DNA of 5,817 bases from an uncultured Eubacteriales bacterium (GTDB lineage: Bacteria > Bacillota > Clostridia > Lachnospirales > Lachnospiraceae): assembly GCA_900313775.1 (NCBI GenBank), contig OMSP01000295.1:1-5817 (forward strand), given 5' to 3'. A program made the position numbers and the translations under genes. The first letter of the stretch is position 1. Every line of letters begins with the position of its first letter. Shown here in pieces: positions 1-5,817 of the stretch. The notes beneath the pieces were generated by a model. The model was not told where the DNA came from and did not search any database. It saw nothing but the letters and a program-made list of their open reading frames with translations.

Positions 1-739
1 CTCTCAGCTCCTGAATTTCGGAGCTACAGTAATGAGTGTTGAGGGATCATATGAAGAGACCTTCAATATGTCGGCGCTGGCGATCGACCGCTATGGCTGG
101 TACAACCGGAACGCCGCGATAAACCCATATCTGATGGAGGGTAAGAAGACTGTTGCGCTGGAGATCGCCGAGCAGCTGAACTGGAAGATGACTGATTATG
201 TGGCGTTGTCTGTGGGTGACGGCTGTACGATCGCCGGAGCCTGGAAAGGATTCAAAGACCTGTATGCAGCAGGTTTCATAGACAAGCTGCCGCAGCTGAT
301 CTCTGTTCAGGCAGAGGGATGCTGCCCACTGAACAAAGCAATCGCCGAGGACAGACCTTGGGAGCCGATGGAGGAAAACACGATCGCCGACAGTATCGCT
401 GTGGGCGTACCGCGCAACGCGACCAAAGCGCTGAATGCGATCCGCGAGTCGAACGGCGTAGTCGTCAATGTCTCCGATCAGGAGATACTGGACGCCATGA
501 AGCTTCTCGGCCGCACCTGCGGTGTTTTCGGTGAACCGGCAGGAGTAGCCGGCACAGCGGGTCTTAAGAAGGCGGTCGAGACAGGGCTCGTACCGAAGAA
601 TGCGAGTTTTGTGTCTGTAGTGACCGGCAATGGTCTCAAAGATGTAGTCAATGCCATCAAGGCGGCGGGCGAGCCGTACAGCCTGCAGCCGGATGAGGAT
701 CATCTGATGGCGGCTTTTAAAGAATTAGGTGTTGAATAA
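1..739 (+). CDS. thrC: Threonine synthase-like PLP enzyme, C-terminal part (5' end outside window)
   Basis: The open frame runs in from the left edge (first whole codon at base 2) and ends with TAA, leaving about 245 residues; the ATG at 32 is internal, since the in-frame codons before it read LLNFGATV and continue the fold. Family: fold-type II PLP enzymes; threonine synthase converts O-phosphohomoserine to threonine plus phosphate in the cytosol. Seen in sequence: the phosphate-binding loop region SVGDGCTIAGAWKGFKDL, the QAEG strand, TIADSIAVGVPRN, FGEPAGVAGTAGLKKAV, and the C-terminal VVTGNGLKD signature, in the order and spacing typical of threonine synthase. The PLP lysine lies in the missing N-terminal part, so catalytic competence cannot be checked. 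The gap to serC is 24 bases, suggesting co-transcription. Relatives of this family also use O-phosphoserine (archaeal cysteate synthase), so the substrate is inferred. Family call strong, exact function probable. Confidence 0.82.
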   Translation, partial: SQLLNFGATVMSVEGSYEETFNMSALAIDRYGWYNRNAAINPYLMEGKKTVALEIAEQLNWKMTDYVALSVGDGCTIAGAWKGFKDLYAAGFIDKLPQLISVQAEGCCPLNKAIAEDRPWEPMEENTIADSIAVGVPRNATKALNAIRESNGVVVNVSDQEILDAMKLLGRTCGVFGEPAGVAGTAGLKKAVETGLVPKNASFVSVVTGNGLKDVVNAIKAAGEPYSLQPDEDHLMAAFKELGVE

Positions 740-763
740 GTTTATATACAAGGAGGAGTTAAC

Positions 764-1852
764 ATGTCAGAAGGTAGAATCTACAACTTTTCAGCAGGTC
801 CGTCTATGCTTCCGGAACCGGTGCTCAAACGTGTGCAGAGCGAGCTGCTCAACTATGAGGGCTCGGGCATGTCCGTCATGGAGATGAGCCACAGATCAAA
901 GGTCTACGATAAGATCATAACAGACTGTGAAGCAAATCTGAGAAAGCTTTTGGGTGTACCGGATAATTACAAGGTGCTCTTCCTTCAGGGCGGAGCCAGC
1001 GGTGTCTTTGCCGCACTGCCGATGAATCTGGCGCACAACGGCAAGGCAGACTATATCGTCAGCGGCAACTTCTCGGGCGGAGCGCTCAAGGAGGCTAAGA
1101 AGATCATCGGTGACGGCGCCCGTGAGGCAGGAACGACCAAGGATCTCAACTTTACACGCGTTCCGACGCAGGATGAGCTGGACCTGGATCCCGAGGCATC
1201 CTATGTCCATGTATGCTATAACAATACGATCTACGGAACTAAGTGGCATTATGATCCGGAGACGGGAAATGTCCCGTTGATCGCTGATATGTCCAGCTGT
1301 ATCCTTTCTGAGCCGATCGATGTATCCCGCTACGGCGTGATCTATGGAGGCGCTCAGAAGAATATGGCTCCCGCCGGTTTTGCTTTCGTCGCGGTACGCG
1401 AAGACCTGATCGGCGATGAGATGGGAATCACTCCGAAGATCTGGAGCTTCAAGACCCAGTCTGAGAAGGCATCGATGATCAATACACCGCCGACATTCCC
1501 CATCTATGTCTGCAACTGTGTACTCGAGTATCTGCTGGAGATCGGCGGACTTGAGGAGATGAAGAAACGCAATGTAGCTAAGTCTTCACTGCTCTATGAC
1601 TATCTTGATTCTCAGGATTTCTATGCGCCGCATGCTGACAAGATCGACCGCTCGATGATGAATGTCACATTCAGGACTCCCGATCCGGAACTCGATGCAG
1701 AGTTTGTCGCCGGTTCGGTCGACAAGGGATTCACGAACCTCAAAGGTCATCGTTCGGTCGGAGGCCTGCGCGCTTCGATCTACAATGCGATGCCTTACGA
1801 GGGCGTTGAGGCGCTGGTAGAGTATATGAAGGAGTTTGCGGCTGCTCATTGA
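764..1852 (+). CDS. serC: Phosphoserine aminotransferase SerC
   Basis: A 362-residue protein, the usual length for SerC (class V aminotransferase fold, PLP-dependent, cytosolic). It transfers the amino group of glutamate to 3-phosphohydroxypyruvate, giving O-phosphoserine; in many bacteria the same enzyme acts in pyridoxal phosphate synthesis. Visible motifs: YNFSAGPSMLP at the N terminus (residues 7-17), GSGMSVMEMSHRS (33-45), FLQGGAS (73-79), NNTIYGTKW (153-161), ADMSS with the aspartate expected to contact the pyridine nitrogen (D175), and GGAQKNMAPAG (195-205) with the Schiff-base lysine K199. RSVGGLRASIYNAMP near the C terminus is also typical. The start is well fixed: AAGGAGG at 750-756 lies seven bases before the ATG. 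It sits between a threonine synthase-like gene and serA, the enzyme supplying its substrate, so the serC-serA pairing supports the assignment. Nothing is missing or broken. Confidence 0.97.
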   Translation: MSEGRIYNFSAGPSMLPEPVLKRVQSELLNYEGSGMSVMEMSHRSKVYDKIITDCEANLRKLLGVPDNYKVLFLQGGASGVFAALPMNLAHNGKADYIVSGNFSGGALKEAKKIIGDGAREAGTTKDLNFTRVPTQDELDLDPEASYVHVCYNNTIYGTKWHYDPETGNVPLIADMSSCILSEPIDVSRYGVIYGGAQKNMAPAGFAFVAVREDLIGDEMGITPKIWSFKTQSEKASMINTPPTFPIYVCNCVLEYLLEIGGLEEMKKRNVAKSSLLYDYLDSQDFYAPHADKIDRSMMNVTFRTPDPELDAEFVAGSVDKGFTNLKGHRSVGGLRASIYNAMPYEGVEALVEYMKEFAAAH

Positions 1853-1890
1853 TATTAAAGACGATATGAGCATATAACAGTTTTCAGATC

Positions 1891-1897
1891 AAGGAGG
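1891..1897 (+). promoter_or_regulatory. Ribosome binding site that sets the serA start
   Basis: AAGGAGG abuts the first in-frame ATG (1898) with no spacer, which is too close for initiation. It lies nine bases before the next in-frame ATG at 1907, a normal distance. The start at 1907 is therefore preferred, removing three residues (MII) from the longest frame. Confidence 0.8.
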
Positions 1898-1906
1898 ATG
1901 ATCATC

Positions 1907-2818
1907 ATGGTAAAAGTACTCGCAACAGACGGTATGGCGAAGAGCGCTGTCGATGAGTTAAAGAGTAAAGGATATGAAGTGATCGAGGAGCATTACGAGC
2001 CCGATGCGCTCGCTGAGGCGGTCAAGGATGTCGATGTCATAGTCGTCCGTTCTGCCACCAAAGTGCGCGAGCCGATCATCGATGCGGCGGCTGAAGCCGG
2101 TCGTCTTAAGCTCATCATTCGCGGCGGCGTAGGTGTCGACAATATCGATGTAAAATACGCTGAGGACAAAGGCATTGAAGTGCGGAATACGCCGGCGGCT
2201 TCCAGCGCATCAGTCGCTGAGCTGACACTTGGACATATGTTCTCGCTTGCCCGCTATATCGGCATTGCCAATTATACGATGCGCGACGGCAGATGGGAGA
2301 AGAAGGCATATAAAGGCACAGAACTGGCCGGCAAGACGCTGGGTCTGATCGGCATGGGTCGCATCGCCAGAGAGCTCGCCAAGAGAGCGGAAGCGATCGG
2401 CATGAAGATCATGTACTTCGATATCTTTGAGATCCCCGGTCTTCCGGAGAGCTATGTCAAAGCGACGAAGGAAGATATCCTGAAAGAAGCTGACTATGTA
2501 TCGCTGCATATCCCGATGCCGGAAGACAAGAAGCCGGTCATCTCGGCAGATGATCTCGCAAGCATGAAGCCGACGGCATACATCCTGAATCTTGCCCGCG
2601 GCGGTCTGATAGACGAAGATGACCTCTGCGATGCGCTGGATAACGGCGTGATCGCCGGCGCGGCACTTGATGTTTATCCGTCGGAGCCTGCGACAAACGA
2701 GAGAGTTCTCAGCAATGAGAAGATCTCCCTGACGCCGCATATCGGTGGCTCCACGAAAGAAGCTCAGGACAGGATAGGCGAGGAGATATGCAAACATATC
2801 TACGACGTGTTTGAGTGA
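1907..2818 (+). CDS. serA: D-3-phosphoglycerate dehydrogenase, short ACT-less form
   Basis: A 303-residue NAD-dependent D-isomer-specific 2-hydroxyacid dehydrogenase that oxidises 3-phosphoglycerate to 3-phosphohydroxypyruvate, the first step of serine synthesis. Numbered from the ATG at 1907: N-terminal substrate domain with VVRSATKV (46-53) and IIRGGVGVDNID (70-81); Rossmann nucleotide loop GLIGMGRIA (146-154) followed by D172 at the end of the next strand, consistent with NAD preference; catalytic R231 in NLARGGLIDE, E260 in DVYPSEP and H278 in TPHIGGST. The third glycine of GxGxxG is alanine (A154). The protein ends just after the dehydrogenase core, so the ACT and intervening domains that give serine feedback inhibition in the E. 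coli enzyme are absent. It follows serC by 54 bases and ends with tandem stops TGA-TAA. The subfamily also holds other hydroxyacid dehydrogenases, but the serC neighbour makes SerA by far the best reading. Confidence 0.93.
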   Translation: MVKVLATDGMAKSAVDELKSKGYEVIEEHYEPDALAEAVKDVDVIVVRSATKVREPIIDAAAEAGRLKLIIRGGVGVDNIDVKYAEDKGIEVRNTPAASSASVAELTLGHMFSLARYIGIANYTMRDGRWEKKAYKGTELAGKTLGLIGMGRIARELAKRAEAIGMKIMYFDIFEIPGLPESYVKATKEDILKEADYVSLHIPMPEDKKPVISADDLASMKPTAYILNLARGGLIDEDDLCDALDNGVIAGAALDVYPSEPATNERVLSNEKISLTPHIGGSTKEAQDRIGEEICKHIYDVFE

Positions 2819-2830
2819 TAAAAGGATGAG

Positions 2831-2871
2831 AAGGCCGACGACAGCATGCTGGCGTGCATGTCGCCGGCCTT
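2831..2871 (+). terminator. Strong imperfect hairpin between serA and DUF1015; terminator or attenuator
   Basis: AAGGCCGACGACA (2831-2843) pairs with TGTCGCCGGCCTT (2859-2871) with one A-C mismatch. The stem continues as GCATG (2844-2848) with CGTGC (2853-2857), including one T-G wobble, around the loop CTGG; A2858 is bulged. It begins 12 bases after the serA stop. The following bases, T then GTAGATTT, are only moderately T-rich, so full Rho-independent termination is uncertain. It could be a partial terminator lowering expression of the downstream genes or an RNA-stabilising 3' structure for serA. The hairpin is seen directly; its role is inferred. Confidence 0.6.
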
Positions 2872-2904
2872 TGTAGATTTGCAGTCATGAGCAGGAGGGA
2901 TAAA

Positions 2905-4209
2905 ATGGCATACGATTGGAAAGATTTCGGTCTGCATATTCCGCAGATCATGCTCCCGAAGGAGGGCACTGACTATGGCAAATGGGCCGTGGTTGCCTGC
3001 GACCAGTTCACTTCTCAGCCCGAGTACTGGGAGGAGACGGAGAGTATCGTGGGTGACGCGCCTTCCACACTTCGACTGATGCTCCCTGAGCTGTATCTGG
3101 GAAGCGAAGACGAGGAACAGAGGATAGCCGCAGTCCGTGAAGCGATGGATAAATACACAGCCGACGGAACTTTGAGGACGCTGGAGCCCGGCTGTATGCT
3201 GGTGCGGCGTGAAGCTGAAGGCCGATCCCGCCTGGGGCTGGTCATCTCTGTCGATCTGGAAGCCTACGATTACAATAAAGGATCCCAGTCTCTGATCCGT
3301 GCGACCGAGGGCACAGTCATCGAACGTATTCCGCCGCGTCTGCGAATCCGGCGCGGTGCACCACTCGAGATGCCTCATATCATGATACTGATCGATGATC
3401 CTGACCACACGGTGATCGAGCCGCTGGAACAACTCGACTTGGAATGTGTCTATGATACGGATCTTATGCAGGACGGAGGCCATGTCTGCGGTAAGTTCGT
3501 ACCGGAGGCTAAGCTTGACGGAATGAAAGCAGCTCTTTCTGCGCTGATGGACAAAGCAGTCGACCGCTATGGCGCGGGACATGTTATTTTCCAGGCCATG
3601 GGAGACGGCAATCATTCTCTCGCAACAGCCAAGGCCGGCTGGGAGGAGATTAAAAAGGATCTGACAGCGGAGGAGATCGAAACTCACCCGGCGCGCTTCG
3701 CGCTCTGCGAGATCGAAAACGTATACGACGCCGGTATCATATTCGAGCCGATTCACCGCGTCGTCTTCCCGAGCAGCGAAATAAAAGGAGCAGCATTGCT
3801 TGATAAGCTGATCGAACAGCTCGCCGAACAGAACGGTTCTGCTTCACTGGCTGATAAGGGTGCAACAGCTGCTGAGGGAGGATTTGCGATCCCTGTTATC
3901 TGCGGAGACACGGAGCAGACTATCGTCATTGGAGCACCGGCAAGTTCCAAGCTAGCCGTGGGCGCTCTTCAGAACGGTATCGATGTCCTGGTACAGTCAG
4001 GAACAGCCGAAGTCGACTATATCCACGGCGAGAAGGCAGTACGTGATCTCGCTGCAAAGGACGGCAATCTCGGATTCCTGTTACCTGCAATGGATAAATT
4101 TGATCTGTTCCCGGCAGTGGCAGCGGACGGTGCGCTGCCGAGAAAGACCTTCTCCATGGGAGAAGCCAACGAAAAACGTTATTACATCGAAGCAAGAAGT
4201 TTGGTTTGA
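2905..4209 (+). CDS. DUF1015 family protein, candidate O-phosphoserine/serine metabolism enzyme
   Basis: A 434-residue soluble protein with no signal peptide or membrane segment, matching the DUF1015 family (PF06245, COG4198), often found beside serA and serC in Clostridia; no function is firmly assigned here. Motifs: KWAVVACDQFTSQPEYW (26-42), LIRATEGTVIERIPPR (130-145), PHIMILIDDP (157-166), FQAMGDGNHSLATAK (229-243), HPARFALCEIENVYD (261-275) and FEPIHRVVF (280-288). In many DUF1015 members the central motif reads DGHHR, resembling the DGHHR of ParB/Srx-fold ADP-dependent free serine kinase from Thermococcus; here it is DGNHS. A role in converting serine and O-phosphoserine is thus a hypothesis supported by motif and neighbours only. 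Start chosen at ATG 2905 because AGGAGG (2893-2898) lies six bases upstream; an upstream in-frame GTG (2854) lies inside the hairpin and ATG 2887 lacks a good site. Gap to ssnA is about 30 bases. Confidence 0.88.
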   Translation: MAYDWKDFGLHIPQIMLPKEGTDYGKWAVVACDQFTSQPEYWEETESIVGDAPSTLRLMLPELYLGSEDEEQRIAAVREAMDKYTADGTLRTLEPGCMLVRREAEGRSRLGLVISVDLEAYDYNKGSQSLIRATEGTVIERIPPRLRIRRGAPLEMPHIMILIDDPDHTVIEPLEQLDLECVYDTDLMQDGGHVCGKFVPEAKLDGMKAALSALMDKAVDRYGAGHVIFQAMGDGNHSLATAKAGWEEIKKDLTAEEIETHPARFALCEIENVYDAGIIFEPIHRVVFPSSEIKGAALLDKLIEQLAEQNGSASLADKGATAAEGGFAIPVICGDTEQTIVIGAPASSKLAVGALQNGIDVLVQSGTAEVDYIHGEKAVRDLAAKDGNLGFLLPAMDKFDLFPAVAADGALPRKTFSMGEANEKRYYIEARSLV

Positions 4210-4220
4210 TACAGGAGATA

Positions 4221-4231
4221 AGGAGAGGAGG
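4221..4231 (+). promoter_or_regulatory. Tandem ribosome binding sites before ssnA
   Basis: AGGAG (4221-4225) is followed at once by AGGAGG (4226-4231). The first is six bases from ATG 4232; the second touches that ATG but is nine bases from in-frame ATG 4241. Either start is possible. The stronger site, the same nine-base spacing as in serA, and alignment with SsnA proteins beginning ML-I/L-L favour 4241. Confidence 0.65.
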
Positions 4232-4240
4232 ATGAGCGCT

Positions 4241-5572
4241 ATGTTGCTTGTCGCAAACGGTAAAATGATCACGCGCGATCCCGACCATATGTTCTATGAG
4301 GACGGCGCGGTCGTTATTGACGGAAAGAAGATCAAAGCAGTTGGAGAGAGAGCCAAGCTGCAGGCAGAGTACCCTGATGCCGAACTGATCGACGCCAAAG
4401 GCGGCGTCATCATGCCGGCTTTTGTCAATATGCATGAGCATATTTACAGCGCTCTGGCCAGAGGCCTGGCTATCAAAGGTTACGATCCGAAAGGGTTCCT
4501 TGAGATCCTCGACGGACAATGGTGGACGATCGACCGTAATCTGGACAATGATTCCACCAGGGCCTGTGCCTATGAGACGCTGATCTCCTGCATCAAGAGC
4601 GGCGTGACGACTGTATTTGACCATCACGCAAGCTACGGAGAGATCAAAGACTCTCTGTTCGCGATCGAGGAAGTAGCCAAAGACTGCGGTATCCGAGCAT
4701 GTCTGTGCTATGAGGTCTCAGACCGCGACGGCAAGGAGAAATGTAAAGAGGGCATCCTGGAGAATGAGGCTTTTGCGAAGCATGCGCTCGCTGATGACTC
4801 TGATATGATCGCCGGTATGTTCGGTATGCATGCCCAGTTCACTATCTCGGATGAGACGATGGAAGAATGTCTGGCCCATACTCCCGAGGGCGTAGGCTAT
4901 CATATTCACGTGGCAGAGGGCATCGAAGATCTGCACGACTGTCTGAAAAAGCACAGCAAGAGGATCGTCGATCGTCTGTATGACTGGAATATTCTTGGAC
5001 CGAAGTCCATGCTGGGGCACTGCATCTATGTCAATCCTCATGAAATGGAGCTGATCAAGGATACTGACACGATGGTCGTGCACAACCCTGAGTCCAATAT
5101 GGGCAACGCCTGCGGATGCCCGCCTACGATGGAGATCGTGCACCGCGGCATCCTGACAGGCCTAGGCACGGACGGATACACTCACGATATGATAGAGTCC
5201 TGGAAGGTGGCCAATGTCCTGCACAAGCATCATCTCTGTGATCCGAACGCAGCCTGGGGCGAGGTACCGGAGATGCTGTTCACCAACAATCCCAAGATGG
5301 CAAACCGCTATTTCGACGCAACGCTCGGCGTTCTCAAAGAAGGCGCGGCAGCTGATGTCATCACGATGGATTACGATTCACCGACAGAAATGAACGAGAA
5401 TAATGTCAACGGACATATTCTCTTCGGTATGATGGGCCATGACTGCCGTAATACGATCTGCAACGGACAGGTGCTGATGCAGGACCGTGAGATCAAGGTG
5501 GTCGATTCCGAGAAGATCTACGCGGATGTGCGTGAGCAGTCCGCTAAACTGTGGAAGAGGATCAACGGATAA
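4241..5572 (+). CDS. ssnA: SsnA-type aminohydrolase of the selenium/purine gene set
   Basis: A 443-residue cytosolic metal-dependent hydrolase (amidohydrolase superfamily, chlorohydrolase/deaminase-like), almost the same length as E. coli SsnA. Numbered from ATG 4241: small beta domain with MLLVANGKMITRD; metal ligands H65 and H67 in NMHEHIYSALARG; FDHHASYGEI (126-135); MHAQFTIS (196-203); HIHVAEG with H223 and the catalytic-type E226; LGHC with H260; PESNMGNACGCPP (283-295); and metal ligand D311 in GLGTDGYTHDM. A full set of superfamily active-site residues is therefore present. Family knowledge: SsnA co-occurs with YgfK and selenium-dependent molybdenum hydroxylases and lies in the gut bacterial cluster for anaerobic purine/urate breakdown; its exact substrate is not certain, a purine-derived ring or amidine being likely. 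The ygfK-like gene begins 24 bases after its stop. ATG 4232 is an alternative start (446 residues). A generic guanine deaminase is the main alternative, made less likely by the YgfK neighbour. Confidence 0.9.
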   Translation: MLLVANGKMITRDPDHMFYEDGAVVIDGKKIKAVGERAKLQAEYPDAELIDAKGGVIMPAFVNMHEHIYSALARGLAIKGYDPKGFLEILDGQWWTIDRNLDNDSTRACAYETLISCIKSGVTTVFDHHASYGEIKDSLFAIEEVAKDCGIRACLCYEVSDRDGKEKCKEGILENEAFAKHALADDSDMIAGMFGMHAQFTISDETMEECLAHTPEGVGYHIHVAEGIEDLHDCLKKHSKRIVDRLYDWNILGPKSMLGHCIYVNPHEMELIKDTDTMVVHNPESNMGNACGCPPTMEIVHRGILTGLGTDGYTHDMIESWKVANVLHKHHLCDPNAAWGEVPEMLFTNNPKMANRYFDATLGVLKEGAAADVITMDYDSPTEMNENNVNGHILFGMMGHDCRNTICNGQVLMQDREIKVVDSEKIYADVREQSAKLWKRING

Positions 5573-5596
5573 TCGCAAGATTAGGAGGAGATTGTT

Positions 5597-5817
5597 ATGA
5601 GTGATTTAATGACATGTATGCCGTTCGGGCATATCATCAACTGGATTCAGAAAGAGTACGCCAGAAGTAAAACTGTCTTCGGAGTCCACAAGTTCTACAA
5701 AGCCGAAGGTGAGCCTTTGATGATCTTCGATCGTCCGCTGGAGACCGAGATCGGACCGGCGGCCGGACCGAACTCACAGCTGGCGCAGAATATCATTGCT
5801 TCCTATGCGGCCGGAGC
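5597..5817 (+). CDS. ygfK: YgfK-like putative selenate reductase/oxidoreductase subunit, N-terminal 73 codons (runs off right edge)
   Basis: The frame opens at ATG 5597 with AGGAGG (5583-5588) eight bases upstream and stays open to the end of the window. The 73 residues resemble the N terminus of E. coli YgfK: start MSDLM then PF, a helix leading to RSKTVFGV (23-30), KFY (32-34), and the motif IGPAAGPNSQLAQNI (52-66), close to the GPAAGPHTQLAQNI of E. coli YgfK. That motif belongs to a dihydroorotate dehydrogenase-like FMN barrel; full-length family members are about 1,000 residues with further FAD/NAD(P) and iron-sulfur domains, none visible here. Family members are predicted electron-transfer partners of selenium-dependent molybdenum hydroxylases and are part of the anaerobic purine cluster. 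Adjacency to ssnA strongly supports the call. In E. coli the order is ygfK then ssnA; here it is reversed. Confidence 0.88.
   Translation, partial: MSDLMTCMPFGHIINWIQKEYARSKTVFGVHKFYKAEGEPLMIFDRPLETEIGPAAGPNSQLAQNIIASYAAG

Noticed and set aside
1855..1878. Possible promoter before serA (TTAAAG and TATAAC)
   Set aside because: The spacer between the two boxes is only 12 bases, too short for a standard sigma-70/A promoter, and the elements are weak matches in an AT-richer gap.
2210..2797. Minus-strand open frame of 195 codons inside serA
   Set aside because: It is a shadow of serA with no motif and no start signal.
2800..3756. Long minus-strand open frame (318 codons) opposite DUF1015
   Set aside because: It lies almost wholly antisense to a well-supported gene, has no recognisable motif or ribosome binding site, and arises from the codon bias of the plus-strand gene.
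4113..4140. Inverted repeat CGGCAG...CTGCCG near the end of DUF1015
   Set aside because: A short stem with a long loop inside coding sequence and no T tail; explained by codons for the local protein sequence.
4207..4209. TGA at the end of DUF1015 as a possible selenocysteine codon, given the selenium-linked neighbours
   Set aside because: The frame meets another stop (TAA) four codons later and no homologous extension is visible, so TGA is a normal stop.
3983..4231. N-terminal extension of the ssnA frame back into DUF1015
   Set aside because: The extra 83-86 residues overlap the end of DUF1015 in another frame, do not resemble SsnA, and strong ribosome binding sites lie just before 4232/4241.
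3926..4627. Minus-strand open frame of 233 codons across the DUF1015-ssnA junction
   Set aside because: It is antisense to two real genes, has low-complexity-like composition and no family resemblance.
5750..5778. Short repeat CGGACCG...CGGACCG at the right edge
   Set aside because: It comes from the repeated GP codons of the conserved GPAAGP motif of the YgfK-like protein.

Overview
The window is 5.8 kb of tightly packed, all-plus-strand coding sequence, most likely from an anaerobic Firmicute of the class Clostridia. The basis is strong AGGAGG-type ribosome binding sites before every complete gene, moderate G+C (a little over half by eye), short gaps, a short SerA without an ACT domain next to SerC and a DUF1015 protein, and an SsnA/YgfK pair typical of anaerobes that use purines through selenium-dependent hydroxylases. 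Genus cannot be assigned from the sequence alone.

Layout: (1) bases 1-739, the C-terminal part of a threonine synthase-like PLP enzyme whose start lies outside the window; (2) 764-1852, serC, phosphoserine aminotransferase; (3) 1907-2818, serA, a short D-3-phosphoglycerate dehydrogenase; (4) 2831-2871, a strong imperfect hairpin in the largest gap; (5) 2905-4209, a DUF1015-family protein; (6) 4241-5572, ssnA, a metal-dependent amidohydrolase; (7) 5597 to the right edge, the first 73 codons of a YgfK-like flavoprotein/oxidoreductase. No RNA gene, mobile element, CRISPR array or convincing promoter was found. No stretch over 300 bases lacks a gene.

The window joins two functional blocks. The left block is serine (and probably threonine) synthesis: SerA and SerC turn 3-phosphoglycerate into O-phosphoserine. 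No phosphoserine phosphatase gene follows. In its place sits DUF1015, whose GDGNHS motif recalls the DGHHR motif of ParB/Srx-fold free serine kinases. The right block, ssnA-ygfK, belongs to the conserved set linked to selenium-dependent molybdenum hydroxylases and anaerobic purine/urate breakdown; the rest of that set would be expected downstream of the window.

The most interesting points are the possible role of DUF1015 in O-phosphoserine metabolism, the junction of the serine and purine blocks in one gene train, and the hairpin separating serA from DUF1015. Three starts were moved from the longest reading frame to better-supported ATGs (serA, DUF1015, ssnA).
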